64,000 bases of DNA from Verticiella sediminum (GTDB lineage Bacteria; Pseudomonadota; Gammaproteobacteria; Burkholderiales; Burkholderiaceae_B), in NCBI RefSeq assembly GCF_007558815.1, contig NZ_VLTJ01000004.1, forward strand, positions 157,216 through 221,215, given 5' to 3'. Position 1 is the first letter of the stretch. Each line of letters opens with the position of its first letter. Below, in pieces: positions 41,915-50,498 of this stretch. The notes below the pieces were generated by a model. That model was not told the origin of the DNA and ran no database searches. It saw nothing but the letters and a program-made list of their open reading frames with translations. Position numbers and translations under genes: made by a program.

Positions 41915-43720
41915 ATGACGCGGGCTATCGTGCTGATCGGTGTGAGCAAGGTCCGTGGGCACGGCTTTCCGCCGCTCAAGGGCGTCGGCGACGCGATCGC
42001 GCGCCTGCGGGACTGGGCGCACAGCCAGGGCATCCCGGACGTCATCGCGCTCACGGATGAGGGGACGCAGGAGGTCACGGCGGGCGGCATCAAGAAAGCC
42101 ATCTTCGGGCTGCTCGACGATCGGGACGATCTGGAACAGTTGATCGTCTACTTTTCCGGACACGGCGTGGTGCGGGACTACCGCGAATTCTGGCTTCTGT
42201 CCCGCGCGCCCTACGATGTCGACGAAACGGTCAATCTCACCGGCAGCGTGGCGCTGGCCCGGGCCGGCCGCGTGCCGCACGTCGTGTTCATCTCCGACGC
42301 GTGCCGCACGCCCACCAACACACTGCAAACCAGCTTCTTCCTGAACGGCAGCCACATTTTTCCCAGCATCGGCAACCCGGACACGACCCAGGCCGCCGAC
42401 GTGTTCTATGCGACACAACTGGGCGCACCCGCGCTGGAAGTGGCGGAAGACGGCGAAAACTACGTCGCGGTGTATAGCGAAGTGCTCGCGGAGGCGCTGA
42501 ACGGTCGGCCGCCCACGCTGATCCAGAACGGCCTGCTCCGTCCACGGCCGCTGGGCGACTGGCTGATGAAGGCGGTACCGCGCAGCCTCGCCGACAAGAA
42601 GCTGCGCGTACCGCCGTCGCAGCGCCCTTACGCGGACATCGCCTCGGGCGACGAGGTCTGGCTGGCGCGCTTTCATTTTCCGCCGCAGGCTGCCGGGCAG
42701 GCGCCGCCGAACCCGGACGCGGGGCCAGACACGCCGGATACGGACGCTGACGGGCAGGCAACCGACGCGGATGCGCTTGCCCCCGATGAACTCCTGGTTG
42801 CCGAAGCGCGCTTCACCGAGATGCTGGGCCGGCCGTTCGAACTGCCGCGCGATCTGGCTGACTTGCTGCCGAAGTCGCGATGGCCCTTCGGCGTCTCGTC
42901 CGGGAGCTGGCGCCCTCTCGGCCGCGATGCCGGCCCGGCCGTCGTCCGCGATGGGCCATTCGAGCGCCACGTCGGTTTCCTGGTGTCCGGCCGCGAGGTG
43001 CGCGAGGCGAGCTGCCCGGGCGAGGCGCTGCGCGTGGAGCGCGGCTTGGCGGGCAGCGCCATCGTCATGGAGTCGCTGCAGCGCCCGGCCGAGGTGCTCA
43101 TCGAATTCGACGATGGCAGCGGTGTGCTGTTGCCGGCCCTGCCGGGGCAACTGGCCGTCCTGCCGTTCGAGGATGGCCGCCCAGGCGACTTCCGCTATGA
43201 GCCCGTGGACACGGCGCCGGCCGACGCCAGCCGGTTCGCGCTGGACGGGCTGCGCACGGCCGCCTGCCGGGTGTCGGCATGGGGCGGACTCGCACTGGAC
43301 CGGCAGGGCGCGACGCAGCTCATGGCGCGCCTGCTGGGGGCGCCGTCCATCGACCCCGTGCTGGCCATATACGCAGCCTGCGCGTTCGAGCGCATCGGCC
43401 GGCTGGACTGGATTCGCACCCTGCAGGACGAAGTCGCCGCGCGCTGGGGCCTGCGCCTCTTCGATCTCGCCCTGCTGTCGCGGGAATTCCTGCGCGACGC
43501 CCCGCCCGTCGAGCCGGTCCTGCCCAGCGTGCCCATGCTGGCGCAGAACTGGGTCTACCTGCAGGCGCTGCACCCTGGCTTCCCGCCGGAACTCGCCGCC
43601 AGCCTGCGCGGCGAAATCCACGGCCCGCTGTGGGCGCGGTACACGCCGCGCGGCGTGCACGCCCTGCAGACCTGGCTGGTGCCCGACGCGGATGCCGTTC
43701 AACTGCAGCCCACCCCGTGA
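41915..43720 (+). CDS. Caspase-like protease (peptidase C14, metacaspase-like)
   Basis: A 601-residue protein. Residues 1-245 are a caspase fold with the catalytic dyad His83 (YFSGHGV) and Cys130 (FISDACRT). A Pro/Asp-rich linker spans about 257-290, and the C-terminal 310 residues are an unrecognised domain with beta-strands first and helices last (repeat-free). No signal peptide. The ATG at 41915 follows GGGAGG with seven-base spacing; the TTG/GTG frame upstream is not needed. It lies eight bases before a serine hydrolase gene. Bacterial caspases often execute cell death or cleave partner proteins after recognition of infection, which makes this pair a defence or death candidate. That role is inference. 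Confidence 0.88.
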   Translation: MTRAIVLIGVSKVRGHGFPPLKGVGDAIARLRDWAHSQGIPDVIALTDEGTQEVTAGGIKKAIFGLLDDRDDLEQLIVYFSGHGVVRDYREFWLLSRAPYDVDETVNLTGSVALARAGRVPHVVFISDACRTPTNTLQTSFFLNGSHIFPSIGNPDTTQAADVFYATQLGAPALEVAEDGENYVAVYSEVLAEALNGRPPTLIQNGLLRPRPLGDWLMKAVPRSLADKKLRVPPSQRPYADIASGDEVWLARFHFPPQAAGQAPPNPDAGPDTPDTDADGQATDADALAPDELLVAEARFTEMLGRPFELPRDLADLLPKSRWPFGVSSGSWRPLGRDAGPAVVRDGPFERHVGFLVSGREVREASCPGEALRVERGLAGSAIVMESLQRPAEVLIEFDDGSGVLLPALPGQLAVLPFEDGRPGDFRYEPVDTAPADASRFALDGLRTAACRVSAWGGLALDRQGATQLMARLLGAPSIDPVLAIYAACAFERIGRLDWIRTLQDEVAARWGLRLFDLALLSREFLRDAPPVEPVLPSVPMLAQNWVYLQALHPGFPPELAASLRGEIHGPLWARYTPRGVHALQTWLVPDADAVQLQPTP

Positions 43721-43728
43721 GGCCCACC

Positions 43729-44661
43729 ATGAAGCGACTCGTACTCATCCACGGCCGCGCCCAGCAGGACAAGGACCCTGGCGAACTCAAGCGCGTCTGG
43801 ATCGAGGCCTGGCGGCGCGGGCTGCAGAAGACCGGCCTCGAGCTGCCCCTGCCCGAGTCTCGCATCCGCCTGGCCTACTACGGCGACACGCTGCGCGACA
43901 TGTGCGATGGCATGAGCGAAGCGGACGCCGCAAAGATCGTCGTGCGTGGGGCGACGACCGCCGCCGGCGCCGACGGCATGCTGGACATGCTGGAGGAATA
44001 CCGGCAGGCCCTGCAGATCGACGACGCGGCCGTCGAGCAGGAGCAACGCGCGCTGGAGCCAGGCCGCGTCATCGAGAAAGGCCCGCAGAACTGGGGCTGG
44101 GTGCAGGCCGTCATACGCCTGCTGGACCGCCGCACCACCGCAGGCGCCGGCGCGCTGCTCGCCCTGCTCGTCAACGACGTGCATCAGTACCTGAGCAACG
44201 ACAGCATCCGCCTGCGCATCGAGGACGGTGTCGCCGACGCCTTCGATGCGCAGGACGACAACATCGTCGTATCGCATTCGCTGGGCAGCCTGGTCGCCTA
44301 CCGGCTGATGCACGGCCTGGCCACTGAGCGCGGCTGGCGCGTGCCGTTGCTCGTGACCCTGGGCTCGCCGCTGGGCGTGCGCGCGCTGCGCAAGCGCCTG
44401 AACCCGATCCGGCGCCCGCCTGGCTTGAACGGGTGGTTCAACGCCCGGGACCCGCGCGACGTCGTGGCGCTGTATCCCCTGGACGCCACGCACTTTCCCG
44501 TGACGCCCGGGATCGTCAACAAGTCCGATGTCGACAACGCGACCGACAACCGGCACGGCATCACCGGCTATCTGGACGACCCCGCCGTCGCCCGCGTCCT
44601 CCACGACGCGGTGCAGGGCCGAAACCTCGGCGAGCCCGACGACACGCGCGTGCAGGGCTGA
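43729..44661 (+). CDS. Alpha/beta hydrolase paired with the caspase-like protease
   Basis: A 310-residue cytoplasmic serine hydrolase of lipase-like type. The N-terminus is RLVLIHGRAQ (oxyanion strand); the nucleophile elbow is SHSLGS with Ser184; Asp241 or Asp244 (NARDPRDVV) and His276 (NRHGITG) are good triad candidates. A helical insertion covers about 55-165, a lid-like part. The GxSxG motif is weakened to SxSxG, as in several bacterial lipase-like effectors. It begins eight bases after the caspase stop, so the two form an operon. It could be a substrate of the protease, activated by cleavage in the insertion. Confidence 0.87.
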   Translation: MKRLVLIHGRAQQDKDPGELKRVWIEAWRRGLQKTGLELPLPESRIRLAYYGDTLRDMCDGMSEADAAKIVVRGATTAAGADGMLDMLEEYRQALQIDDAAVEQEQRALEPGRVIEKGPQNWGWVQAVIRLLDRRTTAGAGALLALLVNDVHQYLSNDSIRLRIEDGVADAFDAQDDNIVVSHSLGSLVAYRLMHGLATERGWRVPLLVTLGSPLGVRALRKRLNPIRRPPGLNGWFNARDPRDVVALYPLDATHFPVTPGIVNKSDVDNATDNRHGITGYLDDPAVARVLHDAVQGRNLGEPDDTRVQG

Positions 44662-44695
44662 CGCCGCCGGTGCACGCCGCCGATGCGGGCGCGGC

Positions 44696-45166
44696 TCAGT
44701 CGAACCAGGCGGCCAGCATCGCGGAAGCGGCGGGCCGGGAAGGGTTCGTTTCCATGTATTGCAGCAGCCACCGTTCGGCGCCCTCGATCACGTCGCGCAC
44801 GAAGGGCCGGATCTCGATATGCAGCACACCATCGAACGCAATCCGGTGCATGGTCACGTCAGGGTGTCCGACCACGAAGCGCACGGGCAGGTATTCGTCG
44901 CTTCGGTGCCCATTGCGGCGCAGTGCGAGCCGGTAGGCATAACAGGTTTCGCCGTCCAGCACCGGCTGCAGATCGGGATGTTCGATGTAGGTCGGCGCTA
45001 CCCAGGTATCGAACCACCGTTGGTAGTCGGCCGCGGTGCTGCATTCGGGATGCTCGATCTCGGCGCATTGCGCCGGGATGGCCAGCGCGCCGAGCAAGGC
45101 GGCCAGGGGGTAGGGCCCCGCAGCGGCGGCATCCAATTGTTTCCACAACGCGCGTAGCGTTTCCAT
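44696..45166 (-). CDS. Hypothetical protein
   Basis: A 156-residue protein I do not recognise. It is mixed alpha/beta, rich in His and aromatic residues (YQRWFDTWV near residue 49), with several Cys (about 33, 38 and 72). No signal peptide. It is convergent with the caspase/hydrolase operon with 34 bases between stops, and starts eight bases after a tiny membrane-protein gene on the same strand. It could be a regulatory or immunity partner of the cassette, but nothing shows that. Confidence 0.65.
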   Translation of the reverse strand: METLRALWKQLDAAAAGPYPLAALLGALAIPAQCAEIEHPECSTAADYQRWFDTWVAPTYIEHPDLQPVLDGETCYAYRLALRRNGHRSDEYLPVRFVVGHPDVTMHRIAFDGVLHIEIRPFVRDVIEGAERWLLQYMETNPSRPAASAMLAAWFD

Positions 45167-45174
45167 GACCAGGG

Positions 45175-45300
45175 TTAGGCAGAGAACAGACTCAACAGAC
45201 GCAGGTCGCGCGCGATAGACCAGTAGGACACCAGCAGCACCGCGCTGGCGCTCGCGATGGCCAGCACGTACAGCACGAAGAACAGTATGGATTTGTGCAT
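45175..45300 (-). CDS. Small single-pass membrane protein
   Basis: A 41-residue ORF with one hydrophobic helix from about residue 5 to 27 (LFFVLYVLAIASASAVLLVS) and a short basic tail with SIARDLRL. The ATG is preceded by GGGGAA with suitable spacing, and the stop lies eight bases before the start of the next gene, so the two are probably one operon. Too small to assign to a family. Confidence 0.55.
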   Translation of the reverse strand: MHKSILFFVLYVLAIASASAVLLVSYWSIARDLRLLSLFSA

Positions 45301-45477
45301 AGCATTCCCCGAGGGTTACTGCAGTGCACAAATTACTATCAATCCTTACAACCAAGTGATATAAAAGGTTACAGTGTCGGCTTTATGCAGCGAAAAACAG
45401 GGAAATACGCGACTCATGTGTGACAAATCAATTCATTCCCTGATTTTGATGCTGTTTATGCTGCGATGCAGCAATTT

Positions 45478-46665
45478 TCAGACCAGCCGAAGCTCCTGCG
45501 GCGGCGCATCGCCAAACACCGTGCCCAAGCGCTTCGCATCCAACCCGTACATCCGCCCGAACAAGCCGCCCAGCACGCTGCGGTATTCGTTGAGCAGCGG
45601 ATAGTCCCGGTCCTGGTGCAGGGTCTCGTGCGCCACGCGCACCTGTTCGCCTGCGATGCGCCCGCCATCGATGCCGCCGCCCAGCACCCAGTACACCGTG
45701 CCGTGGCCGTGGTCCGTGCCCTTGTTGCCGTTTTCGCAGAAGGTGCGGCCGAACTCGCTGATCACGACCACCACCGTGTCTTTCCAGCGCGGGCCCATGC
45801 CCTCGGCGAAGCCCGCAAGCGCACGGCCCAGGGTGCCCAGGCGGTTGGCGAGCACGCCCTGCGCATTGCCCTGGTTGACGTGGGTGTCCCAGCCGCCCAC
45901 GTCGACGAAACCCAGATGGAAGCGATCGCGCATCAGGGTGGCGATGCGCCGCGTCTCGCCTTCCAGCCCCGCTGCGGAGATGGCGCCGGCATCGGCCTCC
46001 TGCATTTCCTTTTCCAGCGCGGCCCGGGCATCGGCGCGCAGCAGGTAGCTTTCGCCCACCGCACCGGCCAGCGGAGTGCCGGCGTACATGCCCTCGATAA
46101 GCGAGCGCTGGCGCTCGTCGGCGGCCGCCTGGCGCGGCGAGGTGAGCGCGATGTTCGGCACTTCCAGCTTGCCGCGCAGGACCAGCGGCAACTGGCGGGT
46201 GAACGCGCCGGCCTGGGCGCGTTCGCCACCCAACACTGTCGCGAGCCGGTTTAGAAAGCCCGAGCGATAGTCGCGCGAGCCCTCCAGCGACTGGCCCAGC
46301 TCGATGCTGTTCTGCGTCTCGAAATGGCTGCGCGAGAGATCCTCGGTGCCGGCAAAGGGAATGAAGGCGATCTGCTTGCGCTCATAGAGCGGCAGCAGCG
46401 AATCGGCCAGCGCCGGGTGCAGGCCCCAGTCGGCGTCCAGGGGCCGGGCGGCGCCCTCGCCGCTGCCCGGCGAACCGATGCCGATGTTCGGCCGGGACTC
46501 CGCATAGAAGGCGTTGTTCGTGGGCACGAGCAGGCTGGCGGCGTCGTAGCCGCCGCGCATGAAGACCAGCAGCAGGCGGCTGCCGGCTTCGGGCGCGGCG
46601 TACAGGCGGGTGCCGTGCAGCAGGGGCAGGGCGGCCAGGGCCTTGAGGGTGTCGCGGCGGTTCAT
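45478..46665 (-). CDS. DUF1501 family protein
   Basis: A 395-residue exported protein of the DUF1501 family, which has an alkaline-phosphatase-like fold but no defined reaction. The N-terminus MNRRDTLKALAALPLL has a twin-arginine motif and a hydrophobic stretch, so Tat export is likely. Conserved: LLLVFMRGGYDAASLLVP and WDTHVNQG. DUF1501 genes are usually beside DUF1800 genes; here DUF1800 is about 3.8 kb away (50499-52076), separated by secreted-protein genes. Confidence 0.88.
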   Translation of the reverse strand: MNRRDTLKALAALPLLHGTRLYAAPEAGSRLLLVFMRGGYDAASLLVPTNNAFYAESRPNIGIGSPGSGEGAARPLDADWGLHPALADSLLPLYERKQIAFIPFAGTEDLSRSHFETQNSIELGQSLEGSRDYRSGFLNRLATVLGGERAQAGAFTRQLPLVLRGKLEVPNIALTSPRQAAADERQRSLIEGMYAGTPLAGAVGESYLLRADARAALEKEMQEADAGAISAAGLEGETRRIATLMRDRFHLGFVDVGGWDTHVNQGNAQGVLANRLGTLGRALAGFAEGMGPRWKDTVVVVISEFGRTFCENGNKGTDHGHGTVYWVLGGGIDGGRIAGEQVRVAHETLHQDRDYPLLNEYRSVLGGLFGRMYGLDAKRLGTVFGDAPPQELRLV

Positions 46666-46807
46666 GGCAGTCTCTGGTCCATCACGAAGGCCTCGCGCCC
46701 GGCGCTGGCGCAGAGCGTAGCCGTGGCCGCGTGACGTAAAGCGGGCTTACGCCAGTCTACGCACCGTCCAGTCGCTCGGCCGTCAGTTTGGTAACGATGA
46801 CCGTCGC

Positions 46808-46832
46808 GCCGCCGCGCGCCTCCTGCGGCGGC
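46808..46832. terminator. GC-rich hairpin downstream of the 384-residue gene
   Basis: GCCGCCGC (46808-46815) pairs perfectly with GCGGCGGC (46825-46832) over a 9-base loop, 32 bases after the stop of the minus-strand gene at 46864. No T-run is visible, so it is a possible terminator. Confidence 0.4.
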
Positions 46833-46863
46833 GGCTGCACATGGTCACAAGTCGAGGTGGCCG

Positions 46864-48018
46864 TCAGTCACCCGCGCCCACCCCCGGCAGCGGCATGAAC
46901 ACCAGCGAGCCATCGGCCATGATGTTGAAGCTCACACCCACCAAGCGGCATTCGCGGATGCCGAAGGTGGTGGTTTCGTACACGCAGATCGAGCGATCGT
47001 CGGGCAAGCCGTTCATCACCACCAGGTCGGGCTTGGACAGGTCCAGGCCGACCGTGTCGTAGTCGACGTCCGCGGTCGTGCCGTCGAAGCCGTTCGGGTT
47101 GCTGTCGTCCCGCAGGGTATTGAGATACCACACCGCGCCGTCGGCCATCATCGTATAGACGACACGCGCGGCCACGGCACGCGTCAGGCCGGCACGTACG
47201 TATACGTTGGTGCCGCTCTGCAGTGTGCGCATGCCGCCCACCAGAGCATAGTTGAACATCGCCTTGCGCAGGTTGTACTCCAGACCGTACTTGGCGAGTT
47301 CGGCGGCGGCCTCGCGGATCATCACCCGCGCGGCCAGCAGCTCGGCCGTGGCCGTGCCCAGCGACACCACGGTCAGGCCCACGCTCACCACGTCGAAAGC
47401 CGTGAGGGCGATGTCCAGCGGATGCGCGGTGCCGCCCGAGCCCATCACCACGGTCTGGTCGGGTGTGCGTACGTCAGCGCCCAGGCGCATCACGCGCCAC
47501 TGGCTGCCCGGCGGATCCTGGATCACGTAGTGCTGGCGGCTCAGTTCGCTGCCGGCGCCATCGAGCAGCGTGACCCGGAACCCGCGCGACGAGGTGGCAT
47601 CCTTGCAGCCGCCGAAGAGTTCAGCCGAGGTCTCGCCACGGAACACCGCCATCGCGGCCGGCTTGCCGTTGGCGCTGGGGGCGAGCGCCGCGCTGGTGCC
47701 CGCCATCGTGTTGCCGGGCAGGGCGGCAAAGTCCTTCACGCCCACGTGCTGCTGGAACTGCGCGAGGAAGTCGCGATAGCCGTCGGCCGACACCGCGGCG
47801 CGGCGAAAATAGTCGTAGTACTCGGCCACCCGCGAATCTTCCTCGGCGCCGGTATCGTGCCAGCAATCCTGCATCGCGGTGGGGAACTCCACCTTGGCGG
47901 TGTAGGGCGAGAGATTGGCGAAGTGGATGATCGTGTCCGTGCCCGCGTGCGCCGCGCCGGCCCCGAAACCTGTCGTCAACGCCGCTGCCAGCAGCGTGGC
48001 CTGGATCTGTCGGAACAT
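46864..48018 (-). CDS. Secreted hypothetical protein
   Basis: A 384-residue protein with a signal peptide of about 25 residues (cleavage near AHA-GTDT). A central hydrophobic segment near 220-245 (VSVGLTVVSLGTATAELLAA) could be a buried helix or membrane segment. Residues 30-190 are beta-rich with two Cys; a final beta-rich part has two more Cys (ICVYETTTFGIRECR). The ATG at 48018 is preferred to 48069 as the signal peptide starts there. Family not recognised. It follows the propeller lipoprotein gene on the same strand by 22 bases, so they are likely co-transcribed. Confidence 0.78.
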   Translation of the reverse strand: MFRQIQATLLAAALTTGFGAGAAHAGTDTIIHFANLSPYTAKVEFPTAMQDCWHDTGAEEDSRVAEYYDYFRRAAVSADGYRDFLAQFQQHVGVKDFAALPGNTMAGTSAALAPSANGKPAAMAVFRGETSAELFGGCKDATSSRGFRVTLLDGAGSELSRQHYVIQDPPGSQWRVMRLGADVRTPDQTVVMGSGGTAHPLDIALTAFDVVSVGLTVVSLGTATAELLAARVMIREAAAELAKYGLEYNLRKAMFNYALVGGMRTLQSGTNVYVRAGLTRAVAARVVYTMMADGAVWYLNTLRDDSNPNGFDGTTADVDYDTVGLDLSKPDLVVMNGLPDDRSICVYETTTFGIRECRLVGVSFNIMADGSLVFMPLPGVGAGD

Positions 48019-48040
48019 GGTCGTACCTCGTGCGGGAGCG

Positions 48041-49060
48041 TCAGGAAGCGGAGGGCGAGAAAGCCACACCGCTCGGATACATGAACAGCGTGCCGGCCTC
48101 GCCCGCCTCGCAGCCCGCGATGCCGCCGTCGCCGTCGAGCCGGCAGGTGGCCAGCGTGTTGTCGCCGAGGTTGGTCACGTAGGCCCGGTCGCCGTTGAGG
48201 GCAATGTCCGTGGGGTTGCTGAGCTGCCCTTCGAAGGTGAACCTGCGGCAGTCGGACACGTGGCCGATGGCCGAGGCCTGGCAGACCGTGATGGAGTCGT
48301 CGCCCACGTTGGTCACGTAGAGCCGGCCCGCCTCGTAGGCCAGGCCCGTGGGCCCGTCGAACACCCCGTCGCCCGCCTGGCGCGTGCAGCTCGTGGGCGC
48401 GAAGTCGCCATCCAGGCGGCAGCTCACGATGGATTGGTCGTGCTGGTTGGCCACGTAGAGCGTGCGCTCGTGCACCGCCACCGAGGTCGGGCCGCGCAGC
48501 AGCCCGCCGGCGGAAGACGTCACGCAATCCGACGGCGCCGCGCCCGACGTGGCGCACACCGCCACCGCATCGTCGCTGCGCGCCACGAACAGGCGCCCCT
48601 CGGCGATGTGCATGCCCAGCGGCGCCACGAAGCTGTCGTCCGGTGTGCTGGCGCAGGCGGAGAGCTGGCCGCCGGCGCCGAGCTGGCACACCGCGATCGC
48701 ATGATCCGACAAATCGCTGACGAAGGCGCGGCTACCGCTTACCTCGATGCTGCCCGGACCGTCCAGTCCGTCGACGAACCCGCCCTCGCAGGTCGTGATG
48801 TCGCCGTCGCGGCCCACCGTGCAGTTCACGACGGAGTTGTCGCCGTTGACGAGGAGCAGATGCCCGGCGCGTGCGGCGGATGGCGCCGGACCGTCGTCGC
48901 TCCCGTCGCCGCCACAGGCGGCCAGGGCTGACAACAGCGTTAGCGCTGCGCCAGCGCGCAGCCATCGTCTTGCCGCACGATGCGGCGGGAAGTGTTGAGC
49001 AGCCACGGAAAGCCCCTGCGAACGCCTGGATACAGGCAACGCTGCAGAGTGTATCGGCAT
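48041..49060 (-). CDS. Beta-propeller lipoprotein with cysteine-paired blades
   Basis: A protein of about 339 residues. A membrane-anchoring signal with lipobox LAAC lies at about residues 38-48, then about six NHL/YncE-like repeats of 45-50 residues, each with a C-X(9-11)-C pair (VNCTVGRDGDITTC; AVCQLGAGGQLSAC; VSCRLDGDFAPTSC; ATCRLDGDGGIAGC) and a glycine-aspartate turn. This fits a six-bladed propeller with one disulfide per blade, acting in the periplasm or at the surface. Start is uncertain: ATG at 49060 or 49093, neither with a clear Shine-Dalgarno; a signal this long before the lipobox is unusual, so a later non-ATG start is possible. Confidence 0.78.
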   Translation of the reverse strand: MPIHSAALPVSRRSQGLSVAAQHFPPHRAARRWLRAGAALTLLSALAACGGDGSDDGPAPSAARAGHLLLVNGDNSVVNCTVGRDGDITTCEGGFVDGLDGPGSIEVSGSRAFVSDLSDHAIAVCQLGAGGQLSACASTPDDSFVAPLGMHIAEGRLFVARSDDAVAVCATSGAAPSDCVTSSAGGLLRGPTSVAVHERTLYVANQHDQSIVSCRLDGDFAPTSCTRQAGDGVFDGPTGLAYEAGRLYVTNVGDDSITVCQASAIGHVSDCRRFTFEGQLSNPTDIALNGDRAYVTNLGDNTLATCRLDGDGGIAGCEAGEAGTLFMYPSGVAFSPSAS

Positions 49061-49094
49061 AGAAACGATTGATACAAGATATGTCTCAATCATC

Positions 49095-49256
49095 TCAATT
49101 CAAACGCCGTTTTGTCTCAAAAATCTCAGAAGACCTCGACGCGTAATCCAAGGCTCGTACGATCTTGAGAAGCGCTGAACTGGGGATGTCGTCCGCCGAC
49201 AATGCGTGCTAGAAGCCTTCCTGTGACAGTTGGTTTCCCCTTGCCAGTCTGCTCAT
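49095..49256 (-). pseudogene. Possible XRE-type HTH gene relic
   Basis: A 54-codon minus-strand frame reads MSRLARGNQLSQEGF, one amber stop, then HALSADDIPSSALLKIVRAL and more, which resembles the helix-turn-helix of XRE regulators (LSQEGF and SSALLKIVRALDY). It is short and interrupted, so at best a relic. The rest of 49257-49440 shows nothing recognisable. Confidence 0.25.
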
Positions 49257-49440
49257 ATGCAGAGCTTGAGTGGCCCTACAAAAAAAGGTGAGTCACTACC
49301 GGGAACTCTTCATCAGTGGGCGGCTGTTGAGACCCACCGCGTGCCTCTCACACACTCAGCAGGCGAACAATTCGCCGGTCAATAAGTCTCGCGCGTAGGA
49401 ACGCCAGAGCGTGTTGCACGCGAAGGCTGCAGGTAGGGGG
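49257..49440. other. Non-coding stretch
   Basis: Together with the possible HTH relic this fills the 380 bases between the propeller lipoprotein and the next small gene. No credible ORF, hairpin or repeat was seen. The base composition is lower in GC than further left, marking the start of the AT-richer part of the window. Confidence 0.4.
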
Positions 49441-49659
49441 CTAAGCCGCGTGTTGCCACGTGCCCGTGGCCTGGGCAGACTGCGCCGGAAGCCCCGTCGA
49501 CAGCGCGCTTAGTCTCTCTTCGCGGCCGTCCGGGTGCACGAGCACCAGTTCGCCTTCCCGTTGTACCGAAGGTGCAACAGCCAGGGCTTGCGCCCGGCCG
49601 TCAAACCAGCCGACATGTTCCACAAATTCACCTGCACGATGGATTTCGAGAATGAACAT
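49441..49659 (-). CDS. Small hypothetical protein
   Basis: A 72-residue soluble protein. It has an AGGAG ribosome binding site nine bases before the ATG, which supports it strongly, and it looks like a small beta-fold (ILEIHRAGEF, ELVLVHPDGREERLSAL). No relatives recognised. It is isolated between non-coding stretches. Codon use is like that of the GC-rich part of the window. Confidence 0.6.
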   Translation of the reverse strand: MFILEIHRAGEFVEHVGWFDGRAQALAVAPSVQREGELVLVHPDGREERLSALSTGLPAQSAQATGTWQHAA

Positions 49660-50498
49660 GCGTCACTCCTGATGATTCGCCCGGATGTGTACCCAGGCCT
49701 ATAACCGATCCGATTTCATCCAGGCGAGGGCCCGATACTGAAAGCACCCGCAGGGGTACTGAGAACGCCAACTCCGCCTTATATGATTCCCATTCGTTTC
49801 GCAGGGATCGTACCTGGTAACACGCGCCAACGGTATTGTGCAGTGCGGAAAAATTGCTACTGAGGGTGACGGCAGACGGAGCGCCAAGCAGGATAACTCT
49901 CCCCGCGTTCCAACGCAGAGCTTGCCATTTTTGTTACATTTGGCGTTGCACAGCATCAGACACTTTGAGCGGGCCGGCGCACCAAACAGGCAGGGGGGCG
50001 CCTCTCCGAAGATCGCATGCTACATCGGCAGTATGGCACCGGCAGCAGCGTGGCCAGAATCAGCGCGGTAAGCTCCATCATCAAGCCGACAGTGGACTTG
50101 TGCACGGCAATGTCCGGACGGCGGCGATCATGAAACAAATGCCATTTACATTGGCCAGGAAAGCGTACGGCTTGTTATGACACGTTGGTAATTCTGAGTC
50201 GATTCTCCGTTAAGCCCCGCCCAAACCGAGCTCGGGATGAGCCGACGGTGTTTACGTAACGCTGCAGATGAGTTCGGCGAAATCCCTGCATCCACATTTA
50301 GCGTTCTAATAGGGGCAGCTCGACAACGACTCGTCGCTGTGGCATGTACGAAGGTGAGTAGCTTGGAGTCGTACAAAGAAAACGAGCAAATTCTTCAAGC
50401 AATGAAGCCCAATACCCATTCAGCAATGGGCCAAATTTCGACCATTCCAGCCAGACGAGGCGATGGGGACGTTGGGTGCGGGAAGGATAAGGCCGAAT
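49660..50498. other. 839 bases without a convincing gene
   Basis: Only short frames without family features occur here. One minus-strand frame near 50105-50020 starts GTG CAC AAG TCC and continues as a hydrophobic run (ALILATLLPVPY), reminiscent of the start of the small membrane protein at 45175-45300 (MHKS and a helix); it may be a decayed relative. Mixed codon use suggests a decaying region. Confidence 0.4.

Noticed and set aside
41915..44661. Known three-gene gasdermin or type III-E (Craspase) system
   Set aside because: No gasdermin-like pore protein, no Cas7-11-like gene and no CRISPR array are present. The caspase pair is a distinct arrangement.
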